Source: Nitrospiraceae bacterium
GTDB taxonomy: Bacteria > Nitrospirota > Nitrospiria > Nitrospirales > UBA8639
Reading direction: 5' to 3'
DNA length: 8,964 nt
NCBI GenBank assembly: GCA_003523945.1
Contig: DOFS01000571.1
Span: forward strand, 6,144-15,107
In this document: positions 1 to 7,728 of the stretch, piece by piece
Position numbering within the stretch: position 1 is the first letter of the stretch
Layout of the letters: every line of letters starts with the position of its first letter
The notes under the pieces: generated by a model
Told to the model about the DNA's origin: nothing
What the model saw: only the letters and a program-made list of their open reading frames with translations
The model's database searches: none
Program-made: the position numbers and the translations under genes

Positions 1-2
1 CG

Positions 3-1346
3 GAAAAATACTTTGATGAAATTGTCGAAATCGATTTGTCCACTCTTGAGCCTCATGTGGTGGGACCCCATACCCCTGATTTGGCGCGTCCTATTTCCAA
101 AATGGCCGCTGAAGCCAAGGAAAAAGGCTATCCAGTTCAATTAAAAGCCACATTGGTCGGAAGCTGTACCAATTCATCATATGAAGATATCGGTCGTGCA
201 GCGCATATTGCCAAACAAGGGTTACAGGCTGGACTTAAAGCCAAAACGGCCTTCCTGGTCAGCCCGGGATCGGAACGAATCTACCACACCATGAAGCGGG
301 AAGGATTTTTGGAGACCTTTGAAAACATGGGTGCCACGGTCTTGGCAAACGCCTGTGGGCCCTGCATCGGGCAATGGAAACGCGCCGATGCCGTAAAAGG
401 CAAAGCCGACTCTATTGTCAGTACGTTTAATCGAAACTTTCCTGGACGAAATGATGGAGTCAGTGAGACGTTATCCTTCCTGGCCAGTCCTGAGGTGGTG
501 ACGGCCTATGCATTTTCAGGGGATTTGGGGTTTGATCCGATCAAAGGCACCTTAAAAACCGCCGATGGGAAAGACTTCAAATTTGTGGCCCCTCAGGGAG
601 ATGAATTGCCGGCCAAGGGTTTTGCAAAAGGAGAAGAAGGTTTGGTTCAACCTGCTGAGGATGGTTCCAAGCTTCAAGTGGACATCCCTCCCACCAGTGA
701 ACGACTGCAATTATTGAAACCTTTCCCTAAATGGGATGGAAAAGATTTTGAGAAGTTGCCGTTATTGATTAAAACCAAAGGGAAGACGACTACCGATCAT
801 ATCTCTCCCGCCGGTCCGTGGCTCAAGTTCCGGGGGCATTTGGATAAGATCAGTGACAACATGTTCCTTGGGGCCAATAATGCCTTTACAGACGAGGCCG
901 GAAAGGGCAATGATGTTTTGACGGGTGAGTCTGGATTGACCCTTGCGCAAATTGCCAGAAGATATAAAGAAAAAGGGTTGGGGTCGTTTGTCGTCGGGGA
1001 TGAAAACTATGGTGAAGGGAGTAGCCGGGAACATGCGGCAATGTCTCCAAGATTTTTGGGAGTCCAAGCTGTCCTGACCAAAAGTTTTGCCCGCATTCAT
1101 GAGACGAATCTCAAGAAGCAAGGCATCCTTCCTCTGACGTTTGCCGATCCCAAGGATTATGATCAAATTGAACAAGAAGACCGAATAAGCGTGAAAGGGC
1201 TTAGTGGCCTTGCACCGGGTAAACCGGTTCAGGTGATCCTTCACAAGAAAAATGGGCAAGAGGTGGTCATTCAAGCCAACCATAGTATGACTGAACAGCA
1301 AATTGCGTGGTTTAAGGCTGGTTCAGCATTGAATGCATTGAATTAA
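3..1346 (+). CDS. Aconitate hydratase, mitochondrial type (5' end cut off by window)
   Basis: This enzyme interconverts citrate and isocitrate through cis-aconitate using a [4Fe-4S] cluster. The reading frame is open from base 3 with no start in view, so the N-terminal part lies outside the window. The cluster ligands are visible: the Cys of GSCTN (codon at 165-167) and both Cys of ACGPCIG (codons at 354-356 and 363-365). The 63-residue spacing between the first two matches mitochondrial aconitase. Other family signatures follow in order: NRNFPGRND (substrate arginines), TTDHISPAGPWLKFRGH, the GDENYGEGSSREHAA segment with the catalytic serine, and SFARIHETNLKKQG. These place it in the mitochondrial-type branch rather than AcnB. 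About 447 codons remain, roughly the last 60% of a protein usually near 750 residues. The C-terminus looks natural. The frdB-like gene follows 80 bp downstream on the same strand, as expected in a (reductive) TCA cluster. Confidence 0.95.
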   Translation, partial: EKYFDEIVEIDLSTLEPHVVGPHTPDLARPISKMAAEAKEKGYPVQLKATLVGSCTNSSYEDIGRAAHIAKQGLQAGLKAKTAFLVSPGSERIYHTMKREGFLETFENMGATVLANACGPCIGQWKRADAVKGKADSIVSTFNRNFPGRNDGVSETLSFLASPEVVTAYAFSGDLGFDPIKGTLKTADGKDFKFVAPQGDELPAKGFAKGEEGLVQPAEDGSKLQVDIPPTSERLQLLKPFPKWDGKDFEKLPLLIKTKGKTTTDHISPAGPWLKFRGHLDKISDNMFLGANNAFTDEAGKGNDVLTGESGLTLAQIARRYKEKGLGSFVVGDENYGEGSSREHAAMSPRFLGVQAVLTKSFARIHETNLKKQGILPLTFADPKDYDQIEQEDRISVKGLSGLAPGKPVQVILHKKNGQEVVIQANHSMTEQQIAWFKAGSALNALN

Positions 1347-1426
1347 TCCCCACTCGCAGGGGGAAGACAGATTGTTGATAGCCATCAGAGAGATTTAGCA
1401 ATCATTTAGGGTAGTATTTGTGAGTT

Positions 1427-2143
1427 ATGCCTGACACATTGGATAAAAAGCATACGCTGAATCAGGAAGAAATTCTCCAACCAAAGATGGTCACGGTGGA
1501 GATTGAAGGGAAACCATTTCAGGTTCCAGCCGGTATCACGTTGATCAAGGCCCTGTGGTATGCGGGGCAGGATGTGATTCGCGGTGTGGGATGCTTGGGC
1601 GGGTTTTGTGGCGCTTGTGCCACCTATTACCGTACCAAAGACGACCCCAAGGTCAAAACCTGTTTAGCCTGCTCTATGGCAGTTGAGGATGGCATGTCCT
1701 TTTCGTTCATGCCGGCTTTTCCGGCGAGAAAAGCCACCTACAATCTACTTGAACTCAAAGACCCTAAACAGGATTTGTTTGCGCTCTATCCGGAAGCACC
1801 GCTCTGTCGGAATTGTAATGCCTGCACAGAGGCCTGCCCGCAGAATATTGATGTGCGGGAAGGGGTGTGGAAAGCGGTGTTTGGTGATTTCAAGACGGTC
1901 TCTGAAATGTTCATGGACTGTGTGATGTGTGGACTATGCGCGCCGGTCTGCATCGCTGATATTGCACCCAATCTGGTTGCGCTCTATGCGAGTCGTGCTC
2001 AAGGTGTGCATTTCACCGAAAAACCGGAAGGGCTTTCCAAGCGGATCGAAGAGATTTCCGATGGACGTTTTCAGCAGGAATGGGATCGCATCCTCAAGTT
2101 ATCAGATGAGGAATTGCAAAATACTACCGCCTCAACAACCTAA
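1427..2143 (+). CDS. frdB: Fumarate reductase/succinate dehydrogenase-like iron-sulfur subunit
   Basis: This 238-residue protein carries electrons to or from the flavoprotein encoded just downstream. Residues 22-100 form a ferredoxin-like domain with [2Fe-2S] ligand spacing: C56, C61, C64 and C79. Residues 125-180 carry two complete four-cysteine motifs, C127/C130/C133/C137 followed by Pro, and C165/C168/C171/C175. Classical SdhB/FrdB proteins keep one [4Fe-4S] and one [3Fe-4S] site, so two full CxxCxxCxxxC motifs are unusual and suggest two [4Fe-4S] clusters. There is no signal peptide or membrane segment. The ATG at 1427 has only a weak upstream purine-rich stretch, but it gives a natural N-terminus before the ferredoxin fold. 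The gene is followed 22 bp later by frdA. The redox-subunit assignment is firm. The physiological direction (fumarate reduction in a reductive TCA cycle) is inferred from context. Confidence 0.85.
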   Translation: MPDTLDKKHTLNQEEILQPKMVTVEIEGKPFQVPAGITLIKALWYAGQDVIRGVGCLGGFCGACATYYRTKDDPKVKTCLACSMAVEDGMSFSFMPAFPARKATYNLLELKDPKQDLFALYPEAPLCRNCNACTEACPQNIDVREGVWKAVFGDFKTVSEMFMDCVMCGLCAPVCIADIAPNLVALYASRAQGVHFTEKPEGLSKRIEEISDGRFQQEWDRILKLSDEELQNTTASTT

Positions 2144-2165
2144 AACAGATTTGCCCTCGATTTCT

Positions 2166-3743
2166 ATGGAACTTACCGAACAAAGAAATTTAGTTCATAA
2201 GACCCGAGACGCCCGTCGGTCTATAAGCTTCCCCAAACTTTCCCCAGCCGAGCGCGATAGCCTCATCAAGAAATACCATCCTGATCATCGGGCTCATGCC
2301 TACCGCCCGATAATCTTTGGTCCCAATGCCGGTCAACTGACCGTGACCGAAGTGGCCACTCTGTTAGAAGGGGAAAGTCCAGTTCCGGCTGATCTTGATC
2401 TCACTCCGGATTACTCAGTGGATGTCCTTGTTGTTGGCGGAGGAGGAGCGGGGTGCGCGTCCGCGCTTCATGCCCATGCACAGGGAGCCAACGTGTTGCT
2501 GGCCACGAAGTTGCGGCTCGGGGATTCTAACTCGGTGATGGCCCAAGGCGGGATGCAAATTGCTGTCGCGTCTGATGATTCGCCTGTTCAGCATTTTTTG
2601 GACACCTTAAAGGGTGGCCATATGAAAAATGATCACCAATTGTTAAAGGTCATGGTGGAAGAAGGGCCGTCAATTGCGAAATGGCTGTTGGAATTAGGCG
2701 TCTTATTTGATCGTGACGCGGATGGCAATCTGCATGTGAAAAAAGGGGGAGGCAGCTCAAAGGCCAGACTGTTGACCTGCTCCGATTACACCGGTTTGGA
2801 AATAATGCGGGTTCTGAAGGATGAGGTTCTGAACCAGAAAATTCCGTTATTGGAATTCGTCGCCGCTGTGGAATTATTAAGCGATGCCAAAGGTGCGTGT
2901 ACGGGCGCGGTGCTGAAGGACTTGGACAACAACCGGTTCATCGTCGTTGCTGCAAAAACGGTGATTATGGCAACAGGCGGAATCGGTCGGTTGCACATTC
3001 AGGGATTTCCGACCAGCAATCACTTCGGGGCGACAGGGGATGCCCTGGTTCTGGCCTATCGTCTTGGTGTGCCTCTCGTTCAAATTGATACCTTTCAATA
3101 CCATCCTTCCGGTGGCGTGTATCCTGAGCAATTAGTCGGCGCACTGGTGACAGAAGGCATTCGATCCGAGGGCGGCCATTTAGTGAATGCGAAGGGGGAG
3201 CGCTTTGTGAATGAATTGGATACCCGGGATGTCGTCTCCTCGTCCATCATTCGGGAATGTGAAGAGGGGCGAGGAATTCGAACGCCATCAGGGAGAGTGG
3301 GGGTCTGGCTCGATACGCCGTTGCTAGATGTAGAGCATGGACCAGGAACCTTGGACAAGCATTTTCCCGCGATGGTACGGCAGTATGAGCGCTACCAGGT
3401 CGATATCCGGAAAGATCCGGTATTGATTTATCCCACGCTGCACTATCAAAACGGGGGCGTCAAGATCGATGTGAATGGAGAAACTCCTGTAGCCAATTTA
3501 TTTGTGGCGGGAGAGGCATCCGGCGGATTGCATGGGCGAAACAGGTTGATGGGAAATTCCTTGTTGGATTTAATGGTCTTTGGGAAACGAACAGGTATTC
3601 TTGCTGCTGAGCGGGCCAAGTCTCTGCCGAACAGCTCATTGACATTAGACCATCTGAAGCGGTTTCGAGCCGAAGCCAAACGGCATCAGGTGTCTGCTGG
3701 CGTCATCTCCCCCATGGTCTTGCCGGCCTATACCAATAAATAA
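2166..3743 (+). CDS. frdA: Fumarate reductase/succinate dehydrogenase-like flavoprotein subunit, non-covalent FAD type
   Basis: This is the FAD-binding catalytic subunit that interconverts fumarate and succinate. The chosen ATG gives 525 residues. The open frame extends further upstream, but that stretch lies inside frdB and is shadow sequence. The Rossmann FAD motif GGGGAG is at residues 91-96. Catalytic-type residues of the family are present: H313 (QYHP), T329-E330 (TEG), R354 (TRD), H426 (LHY) and R460 (HGRNR). The position holding the covalent-FAD histidine in E. coli FrdA (SHTVAAEGG) is Asn122 here (SNSVMAQGG), so FAD is probably bound non-covalently, as in L-aspartate oxidase. About 80 residues precede the FAD fold, an extension absent from E. 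coli FrdA. The C-terminal helical domain is much shorter than in E. coli. L-aspartate oxidase is a less likely alternative given the iron-sulfur partner directly upstream. Confidence 0.86.
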   Translation: MELTEQRNLVHKTRDARRSISFPKLSPAERDSLIKKYHPDHRAHAYRPIIFGPNAGQLTVTEVATLLEGESPVPADLDLTPDYSVDVLVVGGGGAGCASALHAHAQGANVLLATKLRLGDSNSVMAQGGMQIAVASDDSPVQHFLDTLKGGHMKNDHQLLKVMVEEGPSIAKWLLELGVLFDRDADGNLHVKKGGGSSKARLLTCSDYTGLEIMRVLKDEVLNQKIPLLEFVAAVELLSDAKGACTGAVLKDLDNNRFIVVAAKTVIMATGGIGRLHIQGFPTSNHFGATGDALVLAYRLGVPLVQIDTFQYHPSGGVYPEQLVGALVTEGIRSEGGHLVNAKGERFVNELDTRDVVSSSIIRECEEGRGIRTPSGRVGVWLDTPLLDVEHGPGTLDKHFPAMVRQYERYQVDIRKDPVLIYPTLHYQNGGVKIDVNGETPVANLFVAGEASGGLHGRNRLMGNSLLDLMVFGKRTGILAAERAKSLPNSSLTLDHLKRFRAEAKRHQVSAGVISPMVLPAYTNK

Positions 3744-3823
3744 ATATCGAGTCGATTGATCACCAACCGGGATATCGTCATCGCCGATTGTTCCGATCTG
3801 TGTAGAACCTACGAAGGGGACCT

Positions 3824-4999
3824 ATGAATATCCACGAGTTTCAAGCCAAACAGCTATTTGCGCAATTTGGGATTCCTGTTCCCAAAGGCAAGGAAATCAA
3901 AAACGTCAAAGCGGCTGAAAAATGGGCCTCGGTCCTTGATACACCGGTATTTGTCGTGAAAGCGCAGATCCATGCCGGGGGACGTGGCAAGGCCGGCGGT
4001 GTCAAATTGACCAAAAATAAAGCTGAAGTGCCGGAGCTAGCCAAGGAAATTATCGGGAAAACCCTGGTCACCCATCAGACCGGTCCCAAGGGACGAAAAG
4101 TTCGACGCCTACTCATTGAAGAAGGTGCCGGAATTGCCAAAGAACTGTACCTGAGTTTACTGGTGGACCGGGAATCAGGCTATCCGACGTTTATTGCCAG
4201 TACCGAAGGCGGCATGGACATTGAGGAAGTGGCGGAACACACACCGGATAAATTGCTGAAAGAGTCCATTGATCCGGCAGTGGGATTCCAGGGGTACAAT
4301 GGAAGGAATCTGGCGTTCGGCTTGGGGCTACCAGAGCTTGAGCCCGCCGTGGTAAAGCCATTTTTTCAAATGTTGGAAAACCTGTACCGCTTGTTCATGG
4401 AAAAAAACGCGTCGCTGGTGGAAATTAATCCATTGGTTATCACCACGGATAAACGCCTGGTCGCGTTGGATGGAAAAGTCTCAATTGATGACAGTGCATT
4501 ATTTAAACATCCCGATGTTCAAAAGTTTAGGGATTTACACGAAGAAGAACCGTTAGAGATCGAAGCGGGTAATAACAATCTGAATTATGTCAAACTTGAT
4601 GGAGACATCGGCTGCATGGTCAATGGGGCGGGTTTGGCCATGGCAACTATGGATGTCATTAAGTTGGCGGGTTCCGAGCCTGCGAATTTTTTGGATGTGG
4701 GTGGTGGAGCGACAAAAGAGACGGTCGCAGCAGGGTTTCGCATCCTGTTGAAAGATAAAAAGGTGAAGGGCATCTTCATTAATATTTTCGGCGGGATTGT
4801 GCGTTGCGAGCGCATTGCCCATGGAGTGATTGATGCGGCGAAGGAAGTGGGCATCAAGCTTCCCGTGGTGGTACGTCTCCAGGGAACCAATGCGGAAGAA
4901 GGCCGCAGACTTCTGGCCGAATCCGGCTTGAAAGTGGAAGGGGTCGCTGACCTTTGGGAAGCTGCACAACGGATTGTCGCTCTCCGAAAAAAGAAATAA
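3824..4999 (+). CDS. sucC: Succinyl-CoA synthetase (ADP-forming) beta subunit
   Basis: This is the nucleotide-binding subunit of succinyl-CoA synthetase, which interconverts succinate, CoA and ATP with succinyl-CoA, ADP and phosphate. It has 391 residues, close to the 388 of E. coli SucC, and aligns over its whole length. The N-terminal ATP-grasp part has AGGRGKAGGVK (51-61), ASTEGG (125-130) and the metal-ligand segment EINPLV (200-205). The C-terminal ligase domain has GCMVNGAGLAM (263-273), GGGATKE (293-299) and NIFGGIVRC (320-328). The start is supported by the strong ribosome binding site GAAGGGGA about 5 bases before the ATG and by the MNIHEFQAKQLF N-terminus typical of the family. sucD follows 50 bp later. 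In a reductive TCA cycle it would activate succinate for the next carboxylation. Confidence 0.97.
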   Translation: MNIHEFQAKQLFAQFGIPVPKGKEIKNVKAAEKWASVLDTPVFVVKAQIHAGGRGKAGGVKLTKNKAEVPELAKEIIGKTLVTHQTGPKGRKVRRLLIEEGAGIAKELYLSLLVDRESGYPTFIASTEGGMDIEEVAEHTPDKLLKESIDPAVGFQGYNGRNLAFGLGLPELEPAVVKPFFQMLENLYRLFMEKNASLVEINPLVITTDKRLVALDGKVSIDDSALFKHPDVQKFRDLHEEEPLEIEAGNNNLNYVKLDGDIGCMVNGAGLAMATMDVIKLAGSEPANFLDVGGGATKETVAAGFRILLKDKKVKGIFINIFGGIVRCERIAHGVIDAAKEVGIKLPVVVRLQGTNAEEGRRLLAESGLKVEGVADLWEAAQRIVALRKKK

Positions 5000-5049
5000 T
5001 CAACCTGATTGTGGAAATATACTCCTTGATTGGTGAAAGGTGACGTGGC

Positions 5050-5919
5050 ATGAGCATTTTGGTGAATAAAAATACCCGGGTTGTCGTTCAAGGGATCACC
5101 GGCAAAGAAGGGTCCTTTCATGCGACCCAGTGCAAAGCGTACGGAACACAAGTCGTGGCCGGCGTGACGCCGGGCAAAGCCGGGCAGGAAGTAGAAGGCA
5201 TTCCGGTGTTTAATACCGTTCGTGAAGCCGTCAAGAAGACTGAAGCCACTACCTCATTAATTTTTGTGCCACCCCCCTTTGCCGCCGATGCAATTTTAGA
5301 AGCCGCCGATGCCGGGATATGGCTCATCATTTGTATTACAGAGGGGATTCCCGTCAATGATATGGTTCGGGTCCAGCGGGCACTCTATGGGAAAGCCACG
5401 CGCCTGATTGGCCCCAATTGTCCAGGGATTATTACAGCCGAAGAATGCAAAATCGGGATCATGCCTGGGTTCATTCATAAGAAAGGGCGGGTGGGCGTGA
5501 TTTCAAGAAGTGGGACATTAACCTACGAAGCCGTCAACCAGCTGACCAATTTGGGTCTTGGCGAAACGACCTGCGTCGGCATCGGTGGCGATCCGCTCAT
5601 TGGAACAGGGTATATCGATTTATTGCAGATGTTCCAGGAGGATGATGAAACCGAAGCGGTCGTGCTGATTGGGGAAATTGGTGGCGATGCCGAGGAACGG
5701 GCTGCGGCCTATATTAAAAAAGAGATGACCAAGCCGGTCGTGAGTTTCATTGCCGGAATAACGGCACCTCCAGGAAGACGGATGGGCCATGCCGGCGCCA
5801 TTATTACCGGAGGAAAAGGCACAGCAGCCGATAAAATGGCTGCTCTGGAATCGGCCGGGGTGCGGGTGGTAAAAAACCCGGCTGAAATTGGTGAAGTGGT
5901 GAAGTCAGTCTTGGGTTGA
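5050..5919 (+). CDS. sucD: Succinyl-CoA synthetase alpha subunit
   Basis: This is the catalytic alpha subunit partnering SucC. It binds CoA and carries the phosphohistidine intermediate. It has 289 residues, matching the E. coli protein (289). The N-terminal CoA-binding Rossmann domain shows the [11 protein letters not shown] and GVTPGKAG segments (about residues 17-45). [17 protein letters not shown] and [11 protein letters not shown] mark the middle. The active-site histidine is near residue 247 in RRMGHAGAI, followed by the GGKGTAADK loop. The start is preceded by a good ribosome binding site (GAAAGGTGA) at the end of the 50-bp sucC-sucD gap. It is the last metabolic gene of the run. No strong intrinsic terminator is visible after its stop. 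Confidence 0.97.
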   Translation: MSILVNKNTRVVVQGITGKEGSFHATQCKAYGTQVVAGVTPGKAGQEVEGIPVFNTVREAVKKTEATTSLIFVPPPFAADAILEAADAGIWLIICITEGIPVNDMVRVQRALYGKATRLIGPNCPGIITAEECKIGIMPGFIHKKGRVGVISRSGTLTYEAVNQLTNLGLGETTCVGIGGDPLIGTGYIDLLQMFQEDDETEAVVLIGEIGGDAEERAAAYIKKEMTKPVVSFIAGITAPPGRRMGHAGAIITGGKGTAADKMAALESAGVRVVKNPAEIGEVVKSVLG

Positions 5920-6248
5920 TCATTCTATCTATCTTTTCCTGGCACTCTTATGTGCTCATCTCATTGCTGCAGTCTTCTCCTATCCTGACTGAATAATCAG
6001 CAGGGCCACCTTTATCTTTCGGTGTTCACGGCTTACCCAAAAAACATCATCCCCTGAACCCATCAGAGTGTGCCTTGTCGTTCTCTGTGGCCCTCGCCCT
6101 CTTGGGATGATGTCCGGGTAAATGGAAGAGCCTCTGCGAGCGTTGCACTCTATTAGTTAAAATGCGAAAGCCAACAGGATTTCTAGCATTGGCGTGGGAG
6201 GTTCCAGTTAGAAACGATTCCGGGTCCAGTCGTAAGGAGTGTTGATCA
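5920..6248. other. 329-bp gene-free gap after sucD, containing a structured segment
   Basis: I see no convincing coding frame on either strand. The left third (5920-6000) is pyrimidine-rich and has only short 4-bp stems with no T-run, so it is not a clear terminator for sucD. The middle holds a long inverted repeat, listed separately. The right end carries the ribosome binding site AAGGAG at about 6234-6239 for the exonuclease gene. No clean promoter pair was recognised. Confidence 0.6.
6002..6121. repeat. Long imperfect inverted repeat with a competing alternative stem
   Basis: ACATCATCCC (6044-6053) pairs perfectly with GGGATGATGT (6104-6113). The stem continues outward across an internal loop with TTACCC (6033-6038) and GGGTAA (6116-6121), giving 16 base pairs in total. 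Inside, CAGAG (6064-6068) can pair with CTCTG (6083-6087). AGGGCCAC (6002-6009) can pair with GTGGCCCT (6087-6094), which crosses the main stem, so the two are either alternatives or a pseudoknot. The element lies about 130 bases before the exonuclease start. Strand and function are unknown: it could be a 5' leader regulator, a small RNA, or a mobile-repeat relic. Confidence 0.55.
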
Positions 6249-6950
6249 ATGTCCCGAAAATATCTGGCATTTGATATCGAAACGGCAAAAATCCTGCCCG
6301 AAAATTTTGGAGACTTACATGATCACCGGCCACTCGGCATTACTTGTATGGCAACCTGGTGTAGCGATGAATCCTCGGCGGTGACGTTTTACTCGAAAAA
6401 TGCAGATGGGTCTCCCGCGCTACAAATGACCAAAAAGGATGTCACCGCCTTTGTCGAGCATCTCAAAAACAAATTGCAGGAGGGCTATACCATCATCACC
6501 CACAATGGGCTGGGGTTCGATTTCGTGATTGTGGCGGAAGAATCCGGGCGGGTTGATGATTGCCGTGAATTGGCGATGAGCCACGTGGACATGATGTTTC
6601 ACTTCTTTTGCGGGAAAGGGTTTCCTATTAAGCTCAACGCCGCGGCGAAGGCCATTGGCGTGAGTAAGCCTGAGAATGTGGATGGCTCCGTCGCCCCGAA
6701 GCTGTGGAAAGATGGTGCCTTCCAGACGGTCTTGGATTATGTGGCTCAGGATTGTCGGTTAACGTTGGATGTGGCCGAAGCCAGCGAACAAGCGAAAAAG
6801 ATCAGTTGGATAACCGGACGTGGCACAACATCCCATTTTGAATTGCCTGGTGGATGGCTGACTGTTCAAGAAGCCTCCAAGTTACCTCTGCCTGACACGT
6901 CATGGATGGATAAGCCATGGCCGCGATCAAAGTTTACGGTGTGGTGGTGA
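6249..6950 (+). CDS. Predicted stand-alone 3'-5' exonuclease, DEDDy / ribonuclease H-like fold
   Basis: The 233-residue protein has the signature of the DEDD exonuclease superfamily, which removes nucleotides from 3' ends with two metal ions. Exo I is FDIETA, with D9 and E11. Exo II is HNGLGFDF, with D91 in GFD. Exo III is DYVAQDCRLTLDV, with Y164 and D168 in the YxxxD arrangement that defines the DEDDy type. HVDMM near residue 112 resembles the segment seen in PolB-type proofreading domains. No polymerase or helicase domain is attached. The last 40 residues, rich in W and P, have no assigned function. The start is supported by AAGGAG about 9 bases upstream. Substrate (DNA or RNA) cannot be told from the sequence. 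It lies 66 bp before slyD on the same strand, with no evident functional link to it. Confidence 0.82.
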   Translation: MSRKYLAFDIETAKILPENFGDLHDHRPLGITCMATWCSDESSAVTFYSKNADGSPALQMTKKDVTAFVEHLKNKLQEGYTIITHNGLGFDFVIVAEESGRVDDCRELAMSHVDMMFHFFCGKGFPIKLNAAAKAIGVSKPENVDGSVAPKLWKDGAFQTVLDYVAQDCRLTLDVAEASEQAKKISWITGRGTTSHFELPGGWLTVQEASKLPLPDTSWMDKPWPRSKFTVWW

Positions 6951-7016
6951 GCATGGAAGATACAACTTTGAGTGTGTGAATGGTCATAGAAAAAATCGGA
7001 AAAGGAAGGAGAAAGT

Positions 7017-7505
7017 ATGTCTGTATTGATTGGTCAGAATTCAGTAGTTAGCGTCAATTATAAACTCACCGATGATGCCGGTAAGGTGCTGGATAGCTCA
7101 GATGGGTCAAAGCCAATGGTGTATTTGCATGGTGCGGGGAATATCATCCCCGGGTTGGAGAAGGCGCTGGCGGGTAAAGGAGAGGGTGATGCTCTGAAGG
7201 TTAGGATTGAGCCTGCCGAGGCCTATGGCGAGGTCATTCCTGATGGTATCAAGACCATCGAAAAGGCCGCATTTGAGGGGGTAGAATCGGTTGAACCGGG
7301 AATGGTCTTTGAGGCCCAGGCGCCGGACGGCACGACGCAGCAAATTATGGTGGTGAAAGTGGATGGGGATAAAGTTACCATTGATACCAATCATCCATTG
7401 GCCGGGGTCGCGCTCAATTTTGATATTAAAGTTGTGAGTGTGCGGGAAGCGACAAAACAAGAACTTGAGCATGGGCATACTCATGAGCACGGGCATGACC
7501 ACTAG
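7017..7505 (+). CDS. slyD: SlyD-type FKBP peptidyl-prolyl cis-trans isomerase
   Basis: This is a cytoplasmic folding helper combining prolyl isomerase and chaperone activity. It has 162 residues against 196 in E. coli SlyD. The split FKBP domain covers about 1-70 and 125-145, with GSKPMVYLHGAGNIIPGLEKAL (30-51) and the EAYGE segment (68-72). The insert-in-flap chaperone domain lies between (about 71-125), and NHPLAGVALNFDIKVV (125-140) re-enters FKBP. The C-terminus (151-162) is EHGHTHEHGHDH with six histidines, a short version of the nickel-binding tail that SlyD contributes to hydrogenase and urease maturation. The ATG is preceded by a strong purine-rich ribosome binding site (AAGGAAGGAG). 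The 3' end is repeated almost exactly at 8767-8879. Confidence 0.93.
   Translation: MSVLIGQNSVVSVNYKLTDDAGKVLDSSDGSKPMVYLHGAGNIIPGLEKALAGKGEGDALKVRIEPAEAYGEVIPDGIKTIEKAAFEGVESVEPGMVFEAQAPDGTTQQIMVVKVDGDKVTIDTNHPLAGVALNFDIKVVSVREATKQELEHGHTHEHGHDH
7393..7505 (+). repeat. 113-bp direct repeat, copy 1 (3' end of slyD)
   Basis: This stretch of slyD matches 8767-8879 at 109 of 113 positions by eye. Three of the four differences are silent (Leu, Gly and Lys third positions). The fourth changes His to Pro in the histidine tail. The match stops at the slyD stop codon, and sequences after it are unrelated. Weaker similarity continues to the left of the repeat. Confidence 0.9.
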
Positions 7506-7539
7506 TTTTTGGCCGAGTCTTTTTAAATAGTATGGTAGA

Positions 7540-7728
7540 TGCAGGGTTTCGCCCCTGCAGACGAGCTCCTTTTGTTTCGGCAAAAGGAGCCAAAACCAAT
7601 GACGCCCCGTCCTGTCTCAACAGATATGGTGGACGCAAGTTTTGGGAGAGCGGTCCAACTCGCTGCGCTCAGACAAGGCCCGCCGTTAGATAAGAGCGTC
7701 CACCAACCTGGACAGGACGGCAGGCGTC
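7540..7728. repeat. Nested palindromic intergenic element, dispersed-repeat or structured-RNA candidate
   Basis: Several strong stems occur in series. A 7-bp hairpin spans 7540-7559 (TGCAGGG/CCCTGCA). A perfect 10-bp hairpin spans 7565-7590 (GCTCCTTTTG/CAAAAGGAGC) with loop TTTCGG. A long outer stem pairs GACGCC plus CCGTCCTGTC (7601-7616) with GACAGGACGG, a 2-base bulge, then GGCGTC (7711-7728). Within it, TGGTGGACGC (7627-7636) pairs with GCGTCCACCA (7696-7705), and a small GAGCG/CGCTC stem lies inside that. No T-run follows, so it is not a plain terminator. The 64-codon open frame over this segment is best explained as an accident of the repeat. The style resembles intergenic repeats I recall from other genomes, which is untested. 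Confidence 0.7.

Noticed and set aside
762..1301. Long minus-strand open frame opposite aconitase
   Set aside because: It lies fully antisense to a conserved gene and shows no domain pattern. The other antisense frames, such as those at 4553-5151 and 7107-7583, were dropped for the same reason.
1347..1364. Hairpin after the aconitase stop as a terminator
   Set aside because: The stem is only 5 bp (TCCCC/GGGGA) with no T-run, and the next gene is 80 bp away on the same strand.
1929..2165. Upstream extension of the flavoprotein open frame back to 1929
   Set aside because: It overlaps frdB in another frame, looks like shadow translation, and the ATG at 2166 gives a natural start right after the frdB stop.
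7540..7728. CRISPR array or tRNA gene in the hairpin-rich region
   Set aside because: There are no regularly spaced identical repeats, and no cloverleaf or conserved T-loop arrangement was found.
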